A stretch of 64,000 bases of DNA from Barthelona sp. PCE (Eukaryota > Metamonada: BaSk clade): assembly GCA_040285745.1 (NCBI GenBank), contig JAUFOR010000001.1, forward strand, positions 1,240,001 through 1,304,000. Direction: 5' to 3'. This document shows positions 18,175 through 27,420 of this stretch, piece after piece; positions within the stretch are counted from its first letter, which is position 1; each line of letters starts with the position of its first letter. Under the pieces are notes generated by a model. That model was not told the DNA's origin and searched no databases. It saw only the letters and a list, made by a program, of their open reading frames with translations. Both the position numbers and the translations under genes were made by a program.

Positions 18175-20379
18175 ATGTCAAAAAATCAACAGCAAATCCC
18201 GCAAATGACGCACGAGATAGATATAATTAATAATGAAAATTTTCTCTTCCCTTACGAGTCGTTATGGACGCCCCAGATGGAGCAAAAGATCAGACTTAAC
18301 ATTGTTACATCAATAGTAGTTAAATCAGGTACTCCAAGTGCATGGTTGTTCACAGCTCGTAATGGTCGTGTTATGAAGAAGAAGAAAGATAAATTATCAT
18401 TTAATACCATTAGAGAGCACCTTTTAAGAGTGACAACAGATACAGGTTCATTTACAGATAATTTTGCTTGGGTATATTTTGTTGACCCAGAAACAAAAAA
18501 AGTTTCTTGTAGAATGTTTAGTCAAACTAGTTATCGTAATATCTTTACAAAGTCATCTCTTGGTCATGTATCATTAATTCAACCAGCTGTCGTCAGTTAT
18601 TCATTGGATAATACATTCATTTCTGCAGTTTATGCTCATCCACCAGGTTTTGCTCCACATTGTCGATTTTTACATTGTCAAACAGCATTACCATTTAGTG
18701 AACTCAATGATGAGAACACTATGCCAGTAGATTCATATCTTAAAGGTGTTAGTTCTACACAAATACTAAATCAATGTGAGGGAAATATGATGGATCTGGC
18801 TAATCATTTAAATTTCAATCACGATTTTCATATATCACGTATGCGTTGTGTCTTTGTTGTACAGGCAAATGACTTACACCCTATGCTTGTTGCTATTGAA
18901 GAAATGAAAGTGCAAAAAAAGTATTATAATGCATCATCATGTAGATATAAGTGTCATGGTCGTTACTGTGATTGCAAAGACAGTGATTTGCCAGCTTATG
19001 TTAACGCAGAAGACGTCCCAATGAAAATTTATGAAATGGAATTGCGTACGGAAGATTTTCGTTTTGTTTCACAACGAATCATTTTATTAGCAACAGGTGC
19101 CAACACACAACATGAACAAAATATTAATTCGAGCTACCCAGCTGTCAGTGTTTGCCCTCGTTGTTTTGCTATTTACACAGCTTTTAACAAATATCGTCGT
19201 ACTAAACATAAAAAAGTTCAAAAAATGAAGAATGAAGCACGTAAACTCAGTATTGCGGAAGTTAACCTCATCAAACGTCTTAGTCAACCAAAGCAACCAA
19301 CGGATGATAGTAGTATTGATGAACGAAATTTAAGAATCCGTAGGTTAAGTTCATTACATACAAAAATTAAACATAGTTCTTTTAAACCAGTTGATTCTTT
19401 ATGGACTTCCAGAGGTGCATCGTCCCTAAAAGTACGTTCTATGCAAATGCAACCTCCTTTAAGTCCTAAACTCGCATATCTCGATGGTCTCACTGTTCCT
19501 TTCTTTGCACACCATCATACTGATGCTAAGATCGGTATTGTTTTGGTAACAGATCCATTCATTACACCATTTGATCAAGTTGTTGAAAATATTGAGCGTT
19601 CACCCTTTGAAATATTAGTTTTAGGTTCACCTGGTGGTTCTTATTCATCAGTTAATGGTAAAACATCGGTTATCAACTCAGATCATGTTGGTAATGAACT
19701 CGCTAGCCATGTTAAAAAGGAGTTTTCATCTATGTTTTTTATGAGTGAAACAATATTCATTTTTTGCGGTTTTGCATGCAATTTTGCATCTTCAATGATA
19801 AGTTCAATGACCAATGTTGATTATGTTGATGAAGATAAACCAAAACTTAAGTGTTTATTCCTTTCACCTTTGTTATCAGCAGATGCTGCTGCTAGACAAT
19901 TATTAACAAGTTGCTGGCACATGACATCGTTGTTGACTGCAGCAGATCTACTTGATTCGATCGATTTACTGAGTGTCGTTATGCCACAAATGCTTTTCTT
20001 GGAGAATGCTGAAGGTTCATCATATCCCGCTTGTAGAAATCTTACCGCGCTACAAGCAACGGTCACTGGCCTATTGGGTGAGGAAGAATTTGATTTAGAA
20101 CAGATTCAAGAAGATTGTGATTTGTATAAAGGTGGTTGTCTTGCTATGTCGACATTGTTAGATGATGTTAATCAATTATATCTAGATAATGAGACACTTG
20201 CGCCGTTCACATATGAGACCAGACTTTTAGACGAAATTGTTGAAGCGCTGGTACCTGGTTATAAAACTGAAGTTACCAAAGAGGAAGAAGAGGAGGAATC
20301 AACCAACTTAGACGATGTGGATCAAGAAGATGGAAGCTCTAAAGAAGAAGAAAATGTTCCCGCAATGAACGATGAGTAA
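18175..20379 (+). CDS. Unknown protein with Cys-rich centre and alpha/beta-hydrolase-like C-terminus
   Basis: A 734-residue protein I cannot name. The N-terminal 270 residues look folded (WLFTARNGRVM, FAWVYFVDPETKK, SAVYAHPPGF). A cysteine cluster CRYKCHGRYCDCKD (about 258-271) and a second motif VCPRCFAIYTAF (about 324-335) could bind zinc together. The region about 440-640 reads like an alpha/beta-hydrolase: ILVLGSPGGSY as a strand-turn, then FIFCGFACNFASSM where the nucleophile elbow would be. The expected G-x-S-x-G is G-F-A-C-N there, so the hydrolase triad is probably lost. The tail is Glu-rich. The AGTAAA spanning its TAA stop resembles a diplomonad-type poly(A) signal. It sits 54 bp before AHI1 on the same strand. 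Fold assignment is an inference. Confidence 0.75.
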   Translation: MSKNQQQIPQMTHEIDIINNENFLFPYESLWTPQMEQKIRLNIVTSIVVKSGTPSAWLFTARNGRVMKKKKDKLSFNTIREHLLRVTTDTGSFTDNFAWVYFVDPETKKVSCRMFSQTSYRNIFTKSSLGHVSLIQPAVVSYSLDNTFISAVYAHPPGFAPHCRFLHCQTALPFSELNDENTMPVDSYLKGVSSTQILNQCEGNMMDLANHLNFNHDFHISRMRCVFVVQANDLHPMLVAIEEMKVQKKYYNASSCRYKCHGRYCDCKDSDLPAYVNAEDVPMKIYEMELRTEDFRFVSQRIILLATGANTQHEQNINSSYPAVSVCPRCFAIYTAFNKYRRTKHKKVQKMKNEARKLSIAEVNLIKRLSQPKQPTDDSSIDERNLRIRRLSSLHTKIKHSSFKPVDSLWTSRGASSLKVRSMQMQPPLSPKLAYLDGLTVPFFAHHHTDAKIGIVLVTDPFITPFDQVVENIERSPFEILVLGSPGGSYSSVNGKTSVINSDHVGNELASHVKKEFSSMFFMSETIFIFCGFACNFASSMISSMTNVDYVDEDKPKLKCLFLSPLLSADAAARQLLTSCWHMTSLLTAADLLDSIDLLSVVMPQMLFLENAEGSSYPACRNLTALQATVTGLLGEEEFDLEQIQEDCDLYKGGCLAMSTLLDDVNQLYLDNETLAPFTYETRLLDEIVEALVPGYKTEVTKEEEEEESTNLDDVDQEDGSSKEEENVPAMNDE

Positions 20380-20433
20380 ATTCATATGTTAAAAGAATTT
20401 TTTCCCTTTTCAAATTCATTTTTTGTTATAAAA

Positions 20434-22863
20434 ATGAATGATTCCGATGTCGAGGAGGTTCCTCTGATTGATACCCTCCCTTTACATCGACAAAAACGAC
20501 AACCTCGACGAAGGCGAAATGCTCCTTCGTTGGACACACCAATTTACACAAAGAAACCTGAAGAGGTCCCCGATGATGATGAAGATATGGACAATTTCAA
20601 GCAAACTGTAACGTTTTCAACCAATATTGAGGTTCCTGCATTGGAAGATGCACGCACTCCATCACCAAGGAATAGAACTACCCCGGAGCTCTCGTTCAAC
20701 ATCGACACAACAACGATTCCGAGAAGCGCAGCAGCAGCATTACGTTCTATTGCTATGAAAGCAAGAAAACGTTTAAGAAAATCAACGTTTGTGGATGAGG
20801 TAGATCCTAAGGATCTTTTTGGAGGCATGGCTTTCCGCCCAACATTAGATGTGAAAGATGCATCAACAGATTTTGTTTTCTTTGGATTGGATTCTCTACC
20901 ATTGAAATTTGCTATGTATACACAATATGCCATCAGATTCCATGTCATAGATAAGCGAACTTGGAGTTATTTAGAAAAAACAAACCCTGATAAAAATGTA
21001 TTGCTTAGTCATATTGAACATGAACCTTCTCATATTATTCCAGTAACGACAATGATTGTAGAAAGTAGCATTGAGAACCTGTCCAAGCCTCTCAGATTCA
21101 TGGAACATATCCGTTGTAGTGAATCTTATTCTAGTTTTTTAAATGATAATATTATAATTCTTTTTGAAGTTATAGGACCAGATCTACCTGAAGCTAGAAT
21201 ATCAGGTGCCCCGAAGGTGTTAAAGAATAAGGGATGGTCAATCTTTGCATGGGGTTTCTTTAAACCCATTGGGAAATTAGGTGAATTTCAAAGAGCTAAT
21301 ACGGAACAACCGGTGAAAATTCAAATGTATGAACCATTAAAGTATGGTGAATTTAAGCATAAAAGGCGGCGAAAGTTATTATCACGAGAAAGTCTTTCAT
21401 GTCCTGAAGAAAACAATTGTTTTGCACCTGATGTACTGAGTTGTTATGTTTCAACAAAAAGAAAACCTTTAGATTGGACTATGACTTTTAACATGCAGGG
21501 AATCACACCTAAGCAAAAGAAAGAAGTTAGATATCCAAGAATTGCTATCGAATCACATGAAGTTCAAGTTGATAGTGAACGTATAGTCACACATGCATCA
21601 TTGAGTTCTGATGCAGTGGTCCAGCTGTCGAGCATTGATAGGCAGATATGGGATCTTCTAAGTGAACGATCGATGGTAGCACGATGGTGTGGTATTAGAG
21701 ACCCAGTCGTTACAAGTGTTTTACCTGCTGCACGTATGGGTGCAAATATTGTGTCTTACAGTCCATGTGGTCGTTTTCTTGCTGTGGCATGTCTTTCTTC
21801 ATTTTCTTATAAGATATCTATATATAATGCTTTTACAAATACAATAATATGTTCAATGCCAACAACAGATATGTTACATTCTATCGAATGGCGCTGTACT
21901 CGACTCAATGACGAGTGGGATGCAACAGCAACAAGTCAGAAATCTCAACCGCCACCATCTTCAAGTCACCTATTAGTTACTTTAGCTTCAGGCACTGTTC
22001 AGCTTTTGGCTCTAGATTTCGTTAGTGAAGACCCTCAATTAGTGACTGAATTTGTTATTCAATGTCCGAGTTGGGTGCCAAGTGCAGTTTTTATTAAACC
22101 AACAACAGACGAGATCGATGGTGATGTGTATTTCGCAACATGTAGCTATGATCGCCATGTTCGCTTGTACAGATTTAAATGGAAAGATCCCAAAGCAGTG
22201 CTCTGCGTTAAAAGTTTAGTGGTGGATGAAAAGTTTGGCTCTTTACAAAGTATTGTTTTCAGTTCTAGACATAATGAATTATTTGTTGGTACTGATAACG
22301 GTAATTTAATTGTATTTTCAACAGATAATTTAAGTCTAGAACAAACTTTTGAAATTAAAGTTTCTGATGGTCCAATTACTTCAATGCATATGCAACAAAG
22401 TGAAGTACATTTATTGATTGTCTCGAGAGATGGTGTCATTAGAGCATACCAGCCAACTTATAGATTTATTGGTCAACGTTTCGCTGGTGCTCCCATTTCA
22501 CGATCTCCAATTAGGGCTACTTATTCCCCTGATGGTAAGTATGTTCTTTCCGGTGGTGAAGATGGTAGGTTACATATGTTTGATGGTGAGAATGTACTTC
22601 GAGTGAGTGCCAATTGGAGTCGTCTCTTTCATAGAGCTGTCCTTGATGTATCTTATCATCCACTTATGAATATGGTTGCAGTGTGTGCAACGGGCCCGGA
22701 AGAACCTGTTTTAATATTGGAATCTTCTAAAAAAGGCGAAAAAGAATTAGAAGCAATTTTTGTTGTTGATGATGCACCTGTTGAGATACTTGAAAAGACT
22801 GTTACTGCATTCTTTTCGAAAACACAGCGTTTAGAATCTAAATTATTTGAATATACCCAGTAA
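20434..22863 (+). CDS. AHI1: Jouberin / AHI1-like ciliary transition-zone protein
   Basis: An 809-residue protein matching Jouberin, a cilium transition-zone and basal-body component. The start chosen is the ATG at 20434; an earlier in-frame ATG at 20386 lies 7 bp after the upstream gene and would add a hydrophobic leader with no family counterpart. The order is: disordered basic/acidic N-terminus (1-130), a C2-like domain (about 150-310) with IRFHVIDKRTW and GWSIFAWGFFKPIG matching AHI1 FMVHVVDEHT and GFRKIAWAFLKLLG, then WD40 repeats (about 420-790). Late blocks RFIGQRFAGAP, GKYVLSGGEDGRLHMF and DVSYHPLMNMVAVCATG match AHI1 FVGAANYRE, TFLFAGSEDGIVYVW and DISYHPFENMVAFCAFG. The vertebrate C-terminal SH3 domain is absent. 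Confidence 0.82.
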   Translation: MNDSDVEEVPLIDTLPLHRQKRQPRRRRNAPSLDTPIYTKKPEEVPDDDEDMDNFKQTVTFSTNIEVPALEDARTPSPRNRTTPELSFNIDTTTIPRSAAAALRSIAMKARKRLRKSTFVDEVDPKDLFGGMAFRPTLDVKDASTDFVFFGLDSLPLKFAMYTQYAIRFHVIDKRTWSYLEKTNPDKNVLLSHIEHEPSHIIPVTTMIVESSIENLSKPLRFMEHIRCSESYSSFLNDNIIILFEVIGPDLPEARISGAPKVLKNKGWSIFAWGFFKPIGKLGEFQRANTEQPVKIQMYEPLKYGEFKHKRRRKLLSRESLSCPEENNCFAPDVLSCYVSTKRKPLDWTMTFNMQGITPKQKKEVRYPRIAIESHEVQVDSERIVTHASLSSDAVVQLSSIDRQIWDLLSERSMVARWCGIRDPVVTSVLPAARMGANIVSYSPCGRFLAVACLSSFSYKISIYNAFTNTIICSMPTTDMLHSIEWRCTRLNDEWDATATSQKSQPPPSSSHLLVTLASGTVQLLALDFVSEDPQLVTEFVIQCPSWVPSAVFIKPTTDEIDGDVYFATCSYDRHVRLYRFKWKDPKAVLCVKSLVVDEKFGSLQSIVFSSRHNELFVGTDNGNLIVFSTDNLSLEQTFEIKVSDGPITSMHMQQSEVHLLIVSRDGVIRAYQPTYRFIGQRFAGAPISRSPIRATYSPDGKYVLSGGEDGRLHMFDGENVLRVSANWSRLFHRAVLDVSYHPLMNMVAVCATGPEEPVLILESSKKGEKELEAIFVVDDAPVEILEKTVTAFFSKTQRLESKLFEYTQ

Positions 22864-22932
22864 AATTAAATGTAATTGCTTAACCGTACTAACTACTTTT
22901 TCAGGTGTAGGGCTTTTTGCTTTTTTATACAA

Positions 22933-24909
22933 ATGGAAATTTCTGAGACCAGGGCAACAAATAACTTCAAATTTATGTCTGTTGGTGAAAATGAAAAAAA
23001 AATTCTTGTTAGCGCTATAGACGATAATATGAATACTAAATCGTTTTGTATTGTTGATAAAGATGAGAATATAGCTGTATGTGGCCCCAGAAGTCATAAT
23101 ATCTCATTATTACAACGTTTGTTTTCATTCCTTCGATACACACTTTGTGGGAGATTAACACCAACCTTAATTGAGCCTAATGTTTTTTTTCGCACCTCTT
23201 ACAGGAATTCCACAACGATGATGGAGATATTTGAGTTCAAAAAAGGTGAATTCTTATTTCTTTTTCAATTTAACTTACCTTTCCGTTTTAGAGGATATAT
23301 GTTGAACCGAAAGTTCATGATAAAGACTGAAAAACTCAATAATCAGTGCAGGATTGAGATTTTTAATGTTGAAAATTTTCTGATTTGTAGTTGTACTTTT
23401 GACTGTGAAAAAACTTTGAGATTCATTCCTCAAAATAATATTGTTTGCGCAGTTAGTAACGATACACATAGTTTCAAGATCAATGCCGTTATATCATTTG
23501 AGGAAGAAATACCAGTTTTTGATGATAATCATCCTCTCAAAGGTGTAGATGATATATGTGTTTTGGACATTACACTGGGCGCAAACAAATTCATTTATCG
23601 AATTAATAATGAGCTGTTTAAGTATCCAATTGATCATACTAATACAATAATAAGTACCCCTTTTGATTCCCCTTTTCCCAATATAATGGATGGTTCAGAG
23701 ATCATACGTGTTTTTGATGCTGTTAGAATGAATAATTATAGCTATAATAGATATGCGAATGGATTTTTAAAAGAATGGAGCAATTTTACTTTACTTGATA
23801 ATGAAATATACACAACTGAATATGATCATCAGTCTGGAATCACTAATTTCTATAAGATGCACAGATTGGATGTTATGTATATGTTTACCATTAGTTCCAA
23901 AACTGTTCAGATTTCCCAAACTCAATACTTTAATTCTTTATTCCGTTTTCCTATCATTTTAGATTTATTTAATAATTCTGTTACGTTACTTCATCCATCA
24001 AGTGCTTTTGAAAATCAAGTTTTGCGGAAAATTTCGACGTTTTATGATTGTAATGATGGGAAATGGAAGAATGCTTTTTTCATAGATGAAGATAATTATT
24101 GTAAGTTTTACATTAATAATTCTTATTCGAACAGCTTTTTAAGGCCTAATGAGATGACAAGTTATGATCCTTTGTTCAATAATAATCATTTTGCATCTGT
24201 ACATACCAATGGTAAAGAGCACCATATCTATTGTAATAATCAGTATGTTGAAGGGACCGATTTTCATCATATAAAGCTTGTTAACAATATAATTTGGAGT
24301 GTTATAGGTGAAGATAACCTTACAACACATGTTTTAGACCAAGAATCAGGACGAATAGTTGCTTCAAACACTTATGTTCTCAATGGTGTTGTTAATACAT
24401 TAGTTGTTAATCCATATTACCAACAGGAGTGTTTCATCCAATACAACACTGATAAAAATTTTCATAATAATTTATTTTCCACAAAAGATACAATTTTTTG
24501 CGTTATTGTGTGTCTGAATGAGGATTTATACAGTTTTATTGAAGTTGATTATGTAGAAGGTGCGAAAGCATGCTTTATTGATCAAGGTTTACTAGTTTAT
24601 GGTGAAAAAATTTATCGTTTTGATGATAACCAGATCAAGAATATTTGGAATTGTAATATACAAGGAGAATTATATTCACCAAGACCTGGAATTGCAGTTG
24701 GACTCACTGATTTGAAAGATTTCAATGTTGAGATGTGTGTTACAAGGTTTAATGATGGAAATCTCAATGAAACATTTGAAATTGTGAATGTTTTAGATTT
24801 TCTTTCCAAATGTGAATATCATGTGTTTTTTCCTCGTTTGGAAGTTTTAATAGGCTTTGTTAAGTCAGATGAAAATAAATTTGAAGATGAACTTACTGTG
24901 CAGGTTTGA
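22933..24909 (+). CDS. Propeller-like family member B
   Basis: A 658-residue beta-rich protein paralogous to member A (15367-17192) and, more distantly, to the gene at 36974-39007. The start at MEISETRATNNF gives the best end-to-end match to A. The open frame extends 19 codons further up, to within 13 bp of the AHI1 stop. Shared blocks are WSNFTLLDNEIYTTEYDHQS versus WNFLMLNDEVFCTEYDAATG in A, LDLFNNSVTLLHPS versus LDLFSNSITLLVPS, VVNPYYQQECFI versus LVNPYCPEECFI, and SPRPGIAVGLTDL. Regularly spaced short strands suggest one or two divergent beta propellers without classic WD dipeptides. There is no signal peptide or membrane segment. It ends with TGA. Function unknown. Confidence 0.8.
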   Translation: MEISETRATNNFKFMSVGENEKKILVSAIDDNMNTKSFCIVDKDENIAVCGPRSHNISLLQRLFSFLRYTLCGRLTPTLIEPNVFFRTSYRNSTTMMEIFEFKKGEFLFLFQFNLPFRFRGYMLNRKFMIKTEKLNNQCRIEIFNVENFLICSCTFDCEKTLRFIPQNNIVCAVSNDTHSFKINAVISFEEEIPVFDDNHPLKGVDDICVLDITLGANKFIYRINNELFKYPIDHTNTIISTPFDSPFPNIMDGSEIIRVFDAVRMNNYSYNRYANGFLKEWSNFTLLDNEIYTTEYDHQSGITNFYKMHRLDVMYMFTISSKTVQISQTQYFNSLFRFPIILDLFNNSVTLLHPSSAFENQVLRKISTFYDCNDGKWKNAFFIDEDNYCKFYINNSYSNSFLRPNEMTSYDPLFNNNHFASVHTNGKEHHIYCNNQYVEGTDFHHIKLVNNIIWSVIGEDNLTTHVLDQESGRIVASNTYVLNGVVNTLVVNPYYQQECFIQYNTDKNFHNNLFSTKDTIFCVIVCLNEDLYSFIEVDYVEGAKACFIDQGLLVYGEKIYRFDDNQIKNIWNCNIQGELYSPRPGIAVGLTDLKDFNVEMCVTRFNDGNLNETFEIVNVLDFLSKCEYHVFFPRLEVLIGFVKSDENKFEDELTVQV

Positions 24910-25082
24910 CACCTTTAACTTTGAACACATATACATGCGCTGGATGAATATTAAAGCCACGTTACTTTGCCATTGAAAATAAATTAGACCCCTGTGCGCA
25001 TTCCTCTAAGTGAAAAAAGATTAACCACCATACTTCATCGATTACGAACATCACAATATGCTCATATGTTTTAAAAGCGCCA

Positions 25083-27374
25083 ATGTCTGCCAGTAAGCAA
25101 AAAGCTAAGCTATACAACCATAGTTTCGCTTTGTTGTTTCTCACCTCTTTTTCAATGCCAATTCGAGCATTTCATAGTTGGGCAATTGACAACCGTCCCG
25201 GCACCACGTTATCTGCCAAATTATTCTCTCTATTTCAACAAGAGTTTACAAACAAGATCATTTATTCATCAGGAAGCACGGCATCAAAAGATGTTCATCA
25301 TATGTGCTGCCACGTTGTCGGTACACCTCAGACCCAAAATTGTCTTGATAGTGATGCGAGCTTTAAAAACATAACTAGTTTTGTGAATGAAGATTGTTTA
25401 TCAGTACATGCTGCTGATGTTGATGAATTGATGTTGTTCTTCGAGGACAACGACTTCACCTCAACAGAATCAGATATTATATCGGGATTGATACTTTCAC
25501 TTTATCAAATAGGTTTTGATATAGAAGATGAAGAGAACAAAATTACGAGTAGAAAAAGACCAAATTACTTACAATCAGCAGTCCTACTCATGGATGGTAC
25601 ACAACCTTTACAACAAGCTCTTTCAGAAGAAGAAATCGAATATATTTCAGAGTTAAGTTTTAAATCTGTGGAAACTTTTGGTAAAGAACGAAAATGTATG
25701 AAAAATCATACTGTTTTCTTGGTCTATGACTCTGATACACATACAGAAAAAGATTGTGAGGAAGCTTTTGGACAATTGGACATGCTCAATGAGAAAAGTA
25801 ATTTTGTTGTTGAAATTAGGTCTTTAAATGAATTGAATAACATATTGCTTTCCCTACCAGACGCACCGCCTATTTCACGTCCTACAAGAATGTCTTTATT
25901 TATTGATGAAATAGAAATATCATTTATGATGGCAAAATGTTTGGAAGCCAACAAACCAAAATATCTTCCTAGCAAACGCCTGGCTGTTAAAGGTGAGGAT
26001 CGCACACAATTGCTGAGTGGTGAGACGCCCTCTGTTAAAGCTATTGCTACTTATGTACGTGAAGAAAACATCAATATTGAAGTTAACCCAGAAGATCGAG
26101 TCGGATGGAACAAATTTGGCCCCGATTTAGTTCGATTAACAGCAGCTGACCTTACGGAGGCCAAGCTTGAATCTATGAACGATTGTAGACAGCTGCGTTA
26201 TGTATGTGCTGTTGAAATCAATGATCTTATCCGCTCCTTTTACGCTGAAGAGGGGAAGGTCTACTGGCCTGAGCTTTCTGATGACTCACGAGTTCAAGCC
26301 CTGGTCCAGGCACTTGTTGAAAAGAACCAAGGTTTGATCATTCGTTCAGTGTGGGCACGTGGTTATGATCCATCTTTGCAGCTTTGGCGCCCTGTACGTG
26401 AGTGGGACGGTGAAAGCATGAGCTATTACTTTGTGGCACACAAGCTACCCTATGCACAGGAGTTTAAATTGCCCCCGCAAACCTCCATAGAGGCGATCCC
26501 AGTTGACGAATCAGGCTCCACTGAGGGTCTTTCTGGCACAGTAGAGAACGCCCAGGCAAAGATTAACGAATGTAGTCAGTTGTGGTGCGATATAATTGAT
26601 AATTCTATGCTTGATGAGGAAGAAATCACGCCTGATACTATGCAGGATGGTGCTAGAATCCGTATGCGTGACTTTTTGAGTGCTAGATTACTCGATCCTG
26701 ACTGTGATCTTCCAGACTTCCATTACGGTGCAGTACAAGCAGCTCGTGATATCACAGAACGTTTTGAATCAACAGACAGTAATATTACACGTATTGCAAA
26801 CAAGCTTCCAACAAAGAACGTCGTTAAAGACAAGAATAATACGTCTGTATTCAAACAAGAATTATTACGAATGGAAGACACTGTTAAGGAAGAAGAAATT
26901 GGTTCTCAACAAACATCTACCATTTCGATAGATCAGGGAACACCGGTTGAGATGATTACTCAACTTAAACGTATCGCTGCCTTGGGAATGCCTGAACACA
27001 CAATCATGGGTATGAGTAGCTTTAAGCAACATGTATGTGATCGTATCGAGAATCTTAACCTGGGTGATGATGTTGATGTTCCTGTGGCAATGATAGAAAC
27101 ATTACATGATGTTACATCAACATATGAGAATGAAGAAGTCAAGAATTCATTTAATGAATCACTCGCTGAGCTTGTTTCTAACTCACAGCATCTACCGGCA
27201 TTGCTTAATAAGCTTAGTCAAAAGAATATTAATCCATTCAGTACTGCAATTTGGAGCAATGATCGTATTGAATCAATGAAAGCAACTTTGAATACTCAAA
27301 CACAATCTCTGGCACCTCAGCCGGTAATGGCACCGATATATGATGATTCGGATGATGATGATGATGATATTTAA
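25083..27374 (+). CDS. Ku80-like DNA end-binding protein
   Basis: A 763-residue divergent Ku80 (XRCC5), the partner of Ku70 at DNA double-strand ends. The N-terminal von Willebrand A-like domain (about 1-255) starts with FALLFLTSFSMP, in the place of AVVLCMDVGFTM in Ku80, and the metal-site residues are largely lost, as in Ku. The start of the core barrel matches RPTRMSLFIDEIEISFMMAK to WPCRLTIGSNLSIRIAAYK. The core then shows VGWNKFGPDLVRL against QGFRYGSDIVPF, RVQALVQALVEKNQGLIIRSV against the ALSSLIHALDDLDMVAIVR block, and YYFVAHKLPYAQEF against CLVYVQLPFMEDL. A C-terminal helical region resembles the DNA-PKcs-binding domain. The acidic end DDSDDDDDDI occupies the position of the short acidic DNA-PK motif of Ku80. 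No Ku70 is in the window. Confidence 0.72.
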   Translation: MSASKQKAKLYNHSFALLFLTSFSMPIRAFHSWAIDNRPGTTLSAKLFSLFQQEFTNKIIYSSGSTASKDVHHMCCHVVGTPQTQNCLDSDASFKNITSFVNEDCLSVHAADVDELMLFFEDNDFTSTESDIISGLILSLYQIGFDIEDEENKITSRKRPNYLQSAVLLMDGTQPLQQALSEEEIEYISELSFKSVETFGKERKCMKNHTVFLVYDSDTHTEKDCEEAFGQLDMLNEKSNFVVEIRSLNELNNILLSLPDAPPISRPTRMSLFIDEIEISFMMAKCLEANKPKYLPSKRLAVKGEDRTQLLSGETPSVKAIATYVREENINIEVNPEDRVGWNKFGPDLVRLTAADLTEAKLESMNDCRQLRYVCAVEINDLIRSFYAEEGKVYWPELSDDSRVQALVQALVEKNQGLIIRSVWARGYDPSLQLWRPVREWDGESMSYYFVAHKLPYAQEFKLPPQTSIEAIPVDESGSTEGLSGTVENAQAKINECSQLWCDIIDNSMLDEEEITPDTMQDGARIRMRDFLSARLLDPDCDLPDFHYGAVQAARDITERFESTDSNITRIANKLPTKNVVKDKNNTSVFKQELLRMEDTVKEEEIGSQQTSTISIDQGTPVEMITQLKRIAALGMPEHTIMGMSSFKQHVCDRIENLNLGDDVDVPVAMIETLHDVTSTYENEEVKNSFNESLAELVSNSQHLPALLNKLSQKNINPFSTAIWSNDRIESMKATLNTQTQSLAPQPVMAPIYDDSDDDDDDI

Positions 27375-27420
27375 TGATTGAAATAAAAATTTGTTTAATT
27401 TTATTTGCATAACCTTTTTC

